A stretch of DNA of 7,660 bases, from contig CAMVBT010000117.1 in NCBI GenBank assembly GCA_947165805.1, forward strand, positions 1 to 7,660, given 5' to 3'. The notes beneath the pieces are model-generated. The model worked only from the letters and a program-made list of their open reading frames with translations, did no database searches and was not told the DNA's origin. How positions within the stretch are numbered: the stretch's first letter is position 1; each line of letters starts with the position of its first letter. Positions 1 through 5,507 of this stretch are shown piece after piece. The DNA comes from an uncultured Clostridia bacterium (lineage in GTDB: Bacteria; Bacillota; Clostridia; Oscillospirales; Ruminococcaceae). Position numbers and translations under genes: made by a program.

Positions 1-1
1 A

Positions 2-544
2 ATGGGCAACAAAGCCGGCTGGCTCACGCTGTATTCCGGAATAGCGGGCGGTGCCGACATTGTTCTGATACCGGAGATCCCCTATGACATTGATAAGATA
101 GCCGATGCTGTAAAGAAAAGAGCCGAAGAAGGCAAGAGTTTCTCGATCATCGCCTGCGCAGAAGGTGCTATGAGCAAGGAAGAAGCCGAAATGAAGAAAA
201 AACTGCGTATGAAGCAGCGCGCCGATGCCGGCTACACCACCGCGACAGCCCGTATCGCGAAGGAGATCGAGACTCTGACGGGATTTGAGACAAGAGCGGT
301 AGTTCCCGGACATATGCTGCGCGGAGGAAGTCCGTCCGCTTATGACCGTGTACTTGCCACAAAGTTCGGCGCAAGAGCCGCGGAGCTTATAAAGAAGGAA
401 AAGTTCGGCTATACGGTGGCTAAAGTTGACGGCAAGATCACAGAGAACAAGCTCTCCGATGTTGCTATGAAGACTAAATTCGTTCTGCCGGACGACGAGC
501 TTGTAATAACAGGAAGGAATATAGGCATTTCCTTTGGAGACTGA
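2..544 (+). CDS. pfkA: 6-phosphofructokinase, C-terminal part (5' end outside window)
   Basis: This is the C-terminal 180 residues of a phosphofructokinase, the cytoplasmic enzyme that phosphorylates fructose 6-phosphate at C1 in glycolysis. The reading frame is open to the left edge, so the first visible Met is an internal residue. Seen in the fragment: the MG-x-x-AGW segment (residues 1-7), GIAGGAD (13-19), PEIPYD (24-29), and the substrate-phosphate block RAVVPGHMLRGGSP (98-111), whose Arg98, His104 and Arg107 match the fructose-6-phosphate ligands of the family. An extra charged helix around residues 58-90 is absent from E. coli PfkA and typical of the longer mixed-substrate or PPi-type group. 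The ATP-versus-PPi determinant (GGDGS or GGDDS) lies outside the window, so the phosphoryl donor cannot be assigned. The position of the E. coli catalytic Arg171 (MGR) is Asn here. The stop is 3 bases before the next gene, implying an operon. Confidence 0.93.
   Translation: MGNKAGWLTLYSGIAGGADIVLIPEIPYDIDKIADAVKKRAEEGKSFSIIACAEGAMSKEEAEMKKKLRMKQRADAGYTTATARIAKEIETLTGFETRAVVPGHMLRGGSPSAYDRVLATKFGARAAELIKKEKFGYTVAKVDGKITENKLSDVAMKTKFVLPDDELVITGRNIGISFGD
536..540 (+). promoter_or_regulatory. Ribosome binding site of the GH2 gene
   Basis: GGAGA lies 7 bases before the ATG at 548 and inside the last codons of the phosphofructokinase gene. This supports the chosen start and suggests the two genes are translated from one mRNA. 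Confidence 0.7.
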
Positions 545-547
545 TTT

Positions 548-3223
548 ATGAATAAGATCGACCTCAGCGGAAAATGGAAACTGACTTTAGATAGATCCTG
601 CGGAGACCCGCTCACCGGTTTATACAACGATGAGATCATTTTGCCGGATAGTGTTTCCCATGCCCGGAAAAGCGAAAAGAACAGCGAACGCGCGGCGGGA
701 TATCTTACAGACCCATATAAATTCGAGGGAGCCGCATGGTTCGGACGTGATCTTGAGATCATGCCCGAATGGGAAAACAAAGACCTTTTTCTGCGGCTTG
801 AACGGACGCGAATGACTGTCCTGTATGTTGACGGTGAGCGCTGCGGTAAATGTGATTCTCTCTGCACTCCGCATATATATAAGCTGCCAAAGCTTGAAGG
901 CGGAAAGCACAGGCTCGATATCCGCGTAAGTAATGTCGGTTATCCGACAAAGGGCGGTCACATGACTTCTCCCGATACGCAGACGAACTGGCTCGGTATA
1001 ACGGGCGCGATAGAGCTTATCATACGCCCGGAAGTCCGCGTCGACGATATCAGGGTGCTTTCGGAGACCGACATTGAGAATGTTGTTTTTTCGTGCTGCG
1101 CTTCGGGTGACTGTGAGGCTTATGTGACTGTAAGCGGCTGTCATACTGAAACAGTGCAGCTGAAACAAGGAATGAACACAGTACATTATCAGCCGGACAA
1201 GCCCCTGCCGAAATGGGACGAATTCTCTCCCAATGTGCTTTCTCTGCGTATTTCCGCGAACGGAGAAATGCAGTCTGTTCCTTTCGGTATAAGAAAGCTT
1301 GAAACAAAAGGACGTAAGCTGTATATCAACGGCCGTGAGACATTTCTGCGCGGAAAACACGACGGTATGATATTTCCGATGACAGGATATGCTCCGACAG
1401 ATGTCGGGAGCTGGCTTAAAGTCATGCAGACAGCAAAGGATTTCGGTATAAATCATTACCGCTTCCACACCTGCTGTCCGCCGGACGCCGCGTTTACGGC
1501 AGCCGACATTCTCGGTATCTATATGCAGCCGGAGCTCCCGTTCTGGGGAACGATAGAAGAAAACATCACCGACGAGCAGAAATATCTTATCGAAGAAGGC
1601 TCGCGTATCCTGAAAGAGTTCGGAGATCACCCTTCGTTCGTTATGATGTCACTCGGCAATGAGCTTTGGGGAAGCAAGGACGTACTGAACAATATCCTTG
1701 CGCGCTACAAGTCGGAAGACGACAGGCACCTTTATACCGATGGCTCGAACAATTTCCAGTTCTGGCCTTGTGTGCTGGAGAATTCGGATTTCCTCAGCGG
1801 TGTCCGTCTGTCGAAGGACAGACTGTACCGCGGCTCCTATGCTATGTGCGATGCTCCGCAGGGCTTCATTCAGACCGACGAGCCTAACACCGTGCACAAC
1901 TATGACGGTGTTATAGTTCCCGAAAGTCTCGGTGAAGCTGCGGAAGGCGGAAAGATACTGATACAGTACGGAACGGGAGTCAAGGAAGTTGAAGCAGACG
2001 GAGCGGGAACGTTCATTCCCGAAGTTCCTGTCATTTCTCATGAAGTCGGTCAGTATGAGACTTACCCGGATCATTCCGGAACAGAAAAATACACCGGAGC
2101 TCTAAAAGCAGAGAATATAGCACTGTATAAAGAAAAAGCGGAGGCGAAAGGCTTTTCGGCTTATACCGACAATTTTTTCCGCGCTTCCGGAGCCCTTGCT
2201 GTCGACTGCTACAAGCGTGAGATCGAAGCCGCTCTTAAATCGAAGGAGCTGTCCGGTTTCCAATTGCTTGACATACAGGATTTCACGGGGCAGGGGACCG
2301 CTCTTGTAGGAGTCCTTGACGCGTTTATGGAACCGAAAGGTACTGTCTCGGCGGAAGAATGGCGGCACTTCTGCAATTCGACTGTCATAATGGCTGAATT
2401 TGAAAGATTTGTATTTCAGGCCGATGAGCCTGTGGGATTTGAGATCACTCTCTTCAATACAGATCCGGCCTTTGACGCAAAAAGAGTCAGCTATACTGTT
2501 GAAAGCGGCGGTACAGTCGAGCTTTACGGTCATGTCCATATAAAGGACGGCGGACGTGTGCGCAGACTCGGGAAAGTCATTTTCAACGCCGATGATGCGG
2601 ATTCTCCGAAAAAATACAAACTTACGCTCTCGGTTGAGGGTACAGAGATAACCAACGATTACAGTTTTATGGTATTTCCCGGTGTTGATATCTCCATTAC
2701 CGAAAAGTCGATCACCTGCGGAAATAAGGCTGTAAAGATTGCAGGCACTCTTGATGAAGCCGTACAGATGATGAAAAACGGTGAAAAGGTCATTTATATC
2801 CCGTCGGCAGAAAACAAACTGCCAGGAACGTACTGTACCGATTTCTGGTGCTACCCGATGTTCAGGTCTATATCCGAAAGCATGAACAAGCCTGTTCCGA
2901 TCGGTACTATGGGTCTGCTTATAGACAGCGGCAGTAAAATGCTCGGTTCTTTCCCGTGTTCGGAACATTCGGAGCCGCAGTGGTTCAATATCGTGATGCA
3001 CAGCCATTGTGAAGTCCTTGACGGAACGGATATAATTCCAACGGTCTGGGTAATAGACAACCCTGACAGAGCCGAAAAGCTCGGACTTTTATACGAGCTG
3101 CCGACTGATGCCGGAAAGCTGACTGTATGCACTTCACGGCTGTGGGAGATAGCGGACAAGCCAGAGGTAAAGTGGTTTGCGAAGAGTCTGACAGAATATT
3201 TAATGTCTGCTCATCAACCGTGA
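548..3223 (+). CDS. Glycoside hydrolase family 2 protein (beta-glycosidase), cytoplasmic, substrate unassigned
   Basis: A protein of 891 residues with the GH2 layout. It has an N-terminal jelly-roll sugar-binding domain (about 3-155, opening with DLSGKWKL), an immunoglobulin-like domain (about 160-250) and a TIM barrel starting near 257 (LYINGRETFLRGKHDG). The acid/base is probably Glu372 in SLGNELWG and the nucleophile probably Glu499 in SHEVGQ. The barrel ends with GFQLLDIQDFTGQGTALVG (570-588). A long C-terminal part includes TMGLLID (787-793) and KLGLLYELP, which I recall from a large GH2 subgroup common in gut Bacteroidetes. The family hydrolyses terminal beta-linked sugars by a retaining mechanism. 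The exact sugar cannot be read from the sequence. There is no signal peptide or membrane anchor, so it should act on imported oligosaccharides. Its position 3 bases behind phosphofructokinase fits sugar catabolism. The stop codon lies within the left arm of a hairpin. Confidence 0.88.
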   Translation: MNKIDLSGKWKLTLDRSCGDPLTGLYNDEIILPDSVSHARKSEKNSERAAGYLTDPYKFEGAAWFGRDLEIMPEWENKDLFLRLERTRMTVLYVDGERCGKCDSLCTPHIYKLPKLEGGKHRLDIRVSNVGYPTKGGHMTSPDTQTNWLGITGAIELIIRPEVRVDDIRVLSETDIENVVFSCCASGDCEAYVTVSGCHTETVQLKQGMNTVHYQPDKPLPKWDEFSPNVLSLRISANGEMQSVPFGIRKLETKGRKLYINGRETFLRGKHDGMIFPMTGYAPTDVGSWLKVMQTAKDFGINHYRFHTCCPPDAAFTAADILGIYMQPELPFWGTIEENITDEQKYLIEEGSRILKEFGDHPSFVMMSLGNELWGSKDVLNNILARYKSEDDRHLYTDGSNNFQFWPCVLENSDFLSGVRLSKDRLYRGSYAMCDAPQGFIQTDEPNTVHNYDGVIVPESLGEAAEGGKILIQYGTGVKEVEADGAGTFIPEVPVISHEVGQYETYPDHSGTEKYTGALKAENIALYKEKAEAKGFSAYTDNFFRASGALAVDCYKREIEAALKSKELSGFQLLDIQDFTGQGTALVGVLDAFMEPKGTVSAEEWRHFCNSTVIMAEFERFVFQADEPVGFEITLFNTDPAFDAKRVSYTVESGGTVELYGHVHIKDGGRVRRLGKVIFNADDADSPKKYKLTLSVEGTEITNDYSFMVFPGVDISITEKSITCGNKAVKIAGTLDEAVQMMKNGEKVIYIPSAENKLPGTYCTDFWCYPMFRSISESMNKPVPIGTMGLLIDSGSKMLGSFPCSEHSEPQWFNIVMHSHCEVLDGTDIIPTVWVIDNPDRAEKLGLLYELPTDAGKLTVCTSRLWEIADKPEVKWFAKSLTEYLMSAHQP

Positions 3224-3262
3224 AAAAGCTTCATAGCGCAGCTTGAAGACTTTTCACGGTTG
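3215..3262. repeat. Perfect 12-bp inverted repeat overlapping the GH2 stop codon
   Basis: CAACCGTGAAAA (3215-3226) is exactly reverse-complementary to TTTTCACGGTTG (3251-3262). A second inner stem pairs CTTCA (3229-3233) with TGAAG (3244-3248). The GH2 stop TGA (3221-3223) is inside the left arm. No run of T follows on the + strand, so it is not a standard terminator. It may protect the mRNA 3' end or be one unit of the palindrome cluster that continues to 3456. Confidence 0.85.
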
Positions 3263-3312
3263 CAAAAGTGCAAGGAAAATCCTGAAATATACAAATTTTC
3301 CTTGCACTTTTG
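3263..3312. repeat. Perfect 18-bp inverted repeat
   Basis: The left arm 3263-3280 (starting CAAAAGTGCAAGG) is an exact reverse complement of 3295-3312 (ending CCTTGCACTTTTG), with a 14-base AT-rich loop. It begins on the base after the previous hairpin ends, so the two abut without a spacer. The arm ends in A-rich/T-rich sequence, so it could terminate transcription in either direction, but the length and perfection are more than a terminator needs. Confidence 0.88.
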
Positions 3313-3329
3313 TCCGCCCACAGGGCGGA
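3313..3329. repeat. Perfect 7-bp hairpin with 3-base loop
   Basis: TCCGCCC (3313-3319), loop ACA, GGGCGGA (3323-3329). It again follows the preceding hairpin directly. The sequence TGTCCGCC at 3311-3318 recurs at 3352-3359, so GGCGGA (3324-3329) has two possible partners. Confidence 0.75.
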
Positions 3330-3347
3330 ATGAGCTTGACATCAAGG

Positions 3348-3456
3348 AATGTGTCCGCCTTAAAAAGGCGCTGAAAGCGTATTTTAAGGCTTTCCAAAGT
3401 CCTCTTTGAGGACTTTGGAACAATAACTGCCGAAAGGCAGTTATTGAGGACACATT
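3348..3456. repeat. Four-armed (cloverleaf-like) nested palindrome
   Basis: A 9-bp closing stem, AATGTGTCC (3348-3356) with GGACACATT (3448-3456), encloses three hairpins. Arm A is GCCTTAAAA (3357-3365) with TTTTAAGGC (3382-3390), plus an inner CGCT/AGCG stem at 3369-3372/3376-3379. Arm B is a 13-bp perfect stem, 3392-3404 with 3408-3420, loop TTT. Arm C is CAATAACTGCC (3421-3431) with GGCAGTTATTG (3436-3446), loop GAAA. Only bases 3391 and 3447 are unpaired between arms. All stems listed are Watson-Crick on both strands. I do not recognise the element. It could be a palindromic mobile repeat, a structured RNA or a cruciform-forming DNA site. The geometry is directly visible; the role is unknown. 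Confidence 0.82.
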
Positions 3457-3479
3457 ATTTATAAATTACCCGAAGCATC

Positions 3480-3511
3480 AAAAAACGGAGCTTGTAAAAG
3501 CTCCGTTTTTT
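3480..3511. terminator. Bidirectional intrinsic terminator between convergent genes
   Basis: CGGAGCTT (3486-3493), loop GTAA, AAGCTCCG (3498-3505), flanked by six A on the left and seven T on the right (3506-3512). On either strand this is a GC-rich stem followed by a T run. It would end the minus-strand transcript of the gene stopping at 3511 and any + transcript running through from the GH2 gene. The T run overlaps the stop codon of the minus-strand gene. Confidence 0.9.
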
Positions 3512-4059
3512 TATTTCAGTTTTGAAGCGACCTTTGGTTTTATCACCTTGATATATGCCTGTTTTATAGTTTTCATGGCAAAATCATAGATTATGAATGC
3601 AACATTTCCGATGCCCCAGAAAACAAGCACGGCATATTCTCCGAAGCCCTCAAGCCCTTCCAGCATTTCCTCTGCCGAAAGAACAAAAATGGTAATATTG
3701 TACGCAACGATAACCGCGGCGTTGAATATCGCCAGCTTGACAAAAAAGCAAAGGAATTTGTTCTTTATCTTCTCCAGCACGATACAAAGCGTAGGATAGT
3801 AACCGAAAAAGCATATATAGAACAGGTTAGCCTCGATCTCCGGGATAAGCATGAATGAGAGAAGCCCTACCGCCGCATAGCACAGATAAGCCCACTTGAC
3901 TTTCATGTGTTCGCTTACCGTCCATATCACCATGCCCGCAAGCGCCGGCACCGCGTAGGCAAACGACGGTATCAGGCTCAGGAACATAACGATGACGGCA
4001 AGCGCGGAAACTATACCGCAGAACGCGACGCTGAATGCGAGTTTGCTGCTTTTACTCAT
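3511..4059 (-). CDS. Six-helix integral membrane protein of unknown function
   Basis: Predicted product of 182 residues with about six hydrophobic helices (roughly 9-29, 33-50, 56-72, 79-95, 104-127, 142-163) and a basic C-terminal tail rich in Lys. It resembles a family of small uncharacterised clostridial membrane proteins with a conserved FFGYYP segment (84-89) and a FNAAVIVAYN helix (112-121). Its size and helix count would also suit the substrate-binding subunit of an ECF-type vitamin transporter, but no diagnostic motif is seen. I chose the ATG at 4059 (MSKSSKLAF) because the frame upstream to 4146 encodes a Cys-rich, low-quality extension that overlaps a palindromic repeat. A GTG at 4074 is an alternative. 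No good ribosome site is adjacent to either; AAAGGAG occurs at 4089-4095, too far away for normal spacing. It ends in a strong terminator. Confidence 0.75.
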   Translation of the reverse strand: MSKSSKLAFSVAFCGIVSALAVIVMFLSLIPSFAYAVPALAGMVIWTVSEHMKVKWAYLCYAAVGLLSFMLIPEIEANLFYICFFGYYPTLCIVLEKIKNKFLCFFVKLAIFNAAVIVAYNITIFVLSAEEMLEGLEGFGEYAVLVFWGIGNVAFIIYDFAMKTIKQAYIKVIKPKVASKLK

Positions 4060-4095
4060 ATTTATGATCTGCACCCGTAAGGGTACCGCTCCTTT

Positions 4096-4152
4096 GCTTT
4101 GATGTGTTTTTGCGCAGCAAAACCCGGTCGCTCCGACCGGGAGCATTAAAGC
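4096..4152. repeat. Three-armed nested palindrome between tyrA and the membrane-protein gene
   Basis: The closing stem GCTTTGATG (4096-4104) pairs with CATTAAAGC (4144-4152) over 9 positions, with one G-T pair at 4101/4147. Inside are two directly abutting hairpins: TTTTGC (4108-4113), loop GCA, GCAAAA (4117-4122); and CCCGGTCG (4123-4130), loop CTC, CGACCGGG (4134-4141). The design (9-position closing stem, abutting short-loop arms) matches the element at 3348-3456, although the sequence differs. A small ACCC/GGGT hairpin with a GTAA loop sits beside it (4073-4084). Confidence 0.7.
4119..4141 (-). terminator. Possible tyrA terminator
   Basis: Read on the minus strand, the 8-bp GC-rich stem at 4123-4141 is followed by TTTT (4122-4119). 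This can act as a short-tract intrinsic terminator downstream of tyrA. The T tract is brief, so partial read-through into the membrane-protein gene is likely; that gene has no promoter of its own that I can see. Confidence 0.4.
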
Positions 4153-4154
4153 GC

Positions 4155-4183
4155 AAGTCTGAAAATCTCTGATTTTCAGACTT
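4155..4183. repeat. Perfect 13-bp hairpin touching the tyrA stop codon
   Basis: AAGTCTGAAAATC (4155-4167), loop TCT, GATTTTCAGACTT (4171-4183). The last base of the right arm is the first base of the tyrA stop triplet as written on the + strand (4183-4185). The minus-strand downstream side lacks a clear T run, so a role in 3'-end stability is as likely as termination. It lies 2 bases from the branched palindrome. Confidence 0.85.
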
Positions 4184-5034
4184 TATTTTCCTTTGCCGTA
4201 TATTTCGATGCTCTTTTCTTTCAGCACACGTCCGTCGCGCAGTATCTCAATGAGCTTTTCGGTATCGTTGTTGACCATAGCGTCACGGTATTCGGTGATA
4301 TGATCGAGTATGCAGTTGATCTCTTTCAGCAGAGCTTCCTTGTTGCACATGAAAAGCTCGGACCACATATACTCATTCAGCTTTGCCACACGGGTAAGAT
4401 CCTGGAAGCTCCCGGCGGAGAAGCCGTCGTAATTGAGCATTACCGGGCTCTTTACATAGGCGTTTGAAACGACATGAGCAAGCTGCGATGTGTAGGCTAT
4501 TACCTCATCGTGCTTTTTAGGTGTGGAAACGACAGCCTTTCCGAACTCAATGCTCCCAGCGAGGGTCTGGAGCAGGTCAACGGCTATCTGTGGTGTCTTT
4601 TCCGTAGGGGTAATAATAAAGCTTGCACCCTTGAAAAGATCGTCCTGCGAGTAGTCGAATCCGGAGAATTCGCGTCCCGCCATGGGGTGAGTGCCTACGA
4701 AGATAACGCCTTGTTCTTCAAGCACGGGGGTACATTCGGTCACGACATATTCCTTTATACCGCAGGAGTCTATGACTATGCCGCCCTTCTTGAATTTATC
4801 GGCATTCTTCTTGACGAAGTTTACGATAGCCTCGGGGTAAAGGCATATTATGGTAAGGTTAGCCTCGTTCAGTCTGTCCGGAGTGATCTCTTCATCGATA
4901 GCGCCGTAATCCAGCGCTTTTTTTATGGCCTCCTTGTCAAGGTCAATGCCCATTATGTGGTGGAAGGTATGCTTTTTAAGGGCTTTGCAGAAAGAGCCTC
5001 CGATAAGTCCGAGTCCTACGACAGCAATGTTCAT
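4183..5034 (-). CDS. tyrA: Prephenate dehydrogenase (tyrosine biosynthesis)
   Basis: A cytoplasmic enzyme of 283 residues converting prephenate to 4-hydroxyphenylpyruvate with release of CO2, the committed step to tyrosine. Seen: an N-terminal Rossmann fold with GLGLIGGS (7-14), and Asp31 at the end of the second strand (IDLD), which points to NAD+ rather than NADP+. Catalytic His116 lies in GTHPMAGRE. KHDEVIAYTSQLAH (174-187) and FQDLTRVA (210-217) form the helical dimerisation and prephenate-binding part. There is no ACT regulatory domain and no chorismate mutase fusion, so this is the short monofunctional form. The start at the first Met fits directly with the Rossmann beta strand (MNIAVVG). 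The ribosome site is weak: purine-rich GAAAGAAG at 5046-5053, 11 bases away. It is separated by 60 AT-rich bases from the gene upstream, which may carry its own promoter. No aromatic biosynthesis neighbours are present. Confidence 0.95.
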   Translation of the reverse strand: MNIAVVGLGLIGGSFCKALKKHTFHHIMGIDLDKEAIKKALDYGAIDEEITPDRLNEANLTIICLYPEAIVNFVKKNADKFKKGGIVIDSCGIKEYVVTECTPVLEEQGVIFVGTHPMAGREFSGFDYSQDDLFKGASFIITPTEKTPQIAVDLLQTLAGSIEFGKAVVSTPKKHDEVIAYTSQLAHVVSNAYVKSPVMLNYDGFSAGSFQDLTRVAKLNEYMWSELFMCNKEALLKEINCILDHITEYRDAMVNNDTEKLIEILRDGRVLKEKSIEIYGKGK

Positions 5035-5061
5035 GATAAATTACACTTCTTTCTTTTTTGT

Positions 5062-5067
5062 ATTATA
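5062..5067 (-). promoter_or_regulatory. Candidate -10 box for tyrA
   Basis: The 60-base gap before tyrA is extremely AT-rich. On the minus strand it contains TATAAT 27 bases before the ATG. No convincing -35 box is found at the normal distance, so this may be coincidence in AT-rich DNA, with tyrA instead transcribed from the recombinase promoter upstream. Confidence 0.3.
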
Positions 5068-5094
5068 TAATATAATTAAATAATTACCTAATGA

Positions 5095-5502
5095 TCAGGC
5101 GTTTAACAGATCAGATCTTATGATAGCATATAGCCACAGAATAATTATCCCCGCTATCCATATCAAAAGCATAAAAAGGTCGCCGAGAACAGAGTCTTTG
5201 CCTAAAGAAGACATATTTTTATAACTGTAAACAGTTACTTCCGTAATATGAGAGTGCCTTGGATAATAGATAATATTCAGACGGGGACGGAGCTGAAATA
5301 CCTTATCATGTGCGATACCCTCATCATCTGTCCATTGTACGCGAACGGTTCCGTTCTGTCTGTCAAAGCATTGCCCGGAGCGATAAGGCTTTCCTTTTTT
5401 CAGGGCGATCATTTGTCGGATAATTTTTACAGCAAACGGTACAGCCGGCAGTAACATAACTCCGCTGCTTATCAGAAGCATAATAAGCGAACCATGAGTC
5501 AT
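5095..5502 (-). CDS. Small two-helix membrane protein, DUF3592-like layout, function unknown
   Basis: Predicted product of 135 residues with hydrophobic helices at about 5-28 and 106-128. Between them is a polar, probably beta-rich segment (45-95) containing NGTVRVQWTDDEG (50-62) and ITEVTVYSY (86-94). This arrangement recalls DUF3592-type proteins, but I cannot confirm membership and do not assign a function. The ATG at 5502 is well supported by AAAGGA (5512-5517) at 9 bases. That site is inside the last codons of the recombinase gene, whose stop is only 5 bases upstream. The two are therefore almost certainly one transcript and possibly translationally coupled. It ends 60 bases before tyrA. 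Confidence 0.75.
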   Translation of the reverse strand: MTHGSLIMLLISSGVMLLPAVPFAVKIIRQMIALKKGKPYRSGQCFDRQNGTVRVQWTDDEGIAHDKVFQLRPRLNIIYYPRHSHITEVTVYSYKNMSSLGKDSVLGDLFMLLIWIAGIIILWLYAIIRSDLLNA

Positions 5503-5507
5503 AAAAC

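Noticed and set aside
620..1630. 336-codon open frame on the minus strand inside the GH2 gene
   Set aside because: The translation is rich in Arg, Cys and His with no recognisable domain, and the + frame has clear GH2 motifs. It is an antisense shadow, as is the 301-codon frame at 2102-3007.
3214..3453. 79-codon minus-strand frame across the palindrome cluster
   Set aside because: The sequence is mostly inverted repeat, the translation has no recognisable features, and no ribosome site is apparent.
3348..3456. tRNA or tmRNA reading of the cloverleaf-like fold
   Set aside because: Stems are 9-13 bp with loops of 3-4 bases; there is no anticodon loop, T-loop sequence or CCA end, and the size is wrong.
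3215..3456. CRISPR array
   Set aside because: The units are inverted repeats of different sequence, not identical direct repeats with uniform spacers, and no cas gene is near.
4060..4146. 29-residue N-terminal extension of the membrane protein
   Set aside because: It is encoded by palindromic repeat DNA, lacks a ribosome site and does not look like a signal or conserved domain.
4474..5070. 198-codon + strand frame opposite tyrA
   Set aside because: The minus strand encodes a complete TyrA with all motifs. The + frame has no domain or ribosome site.
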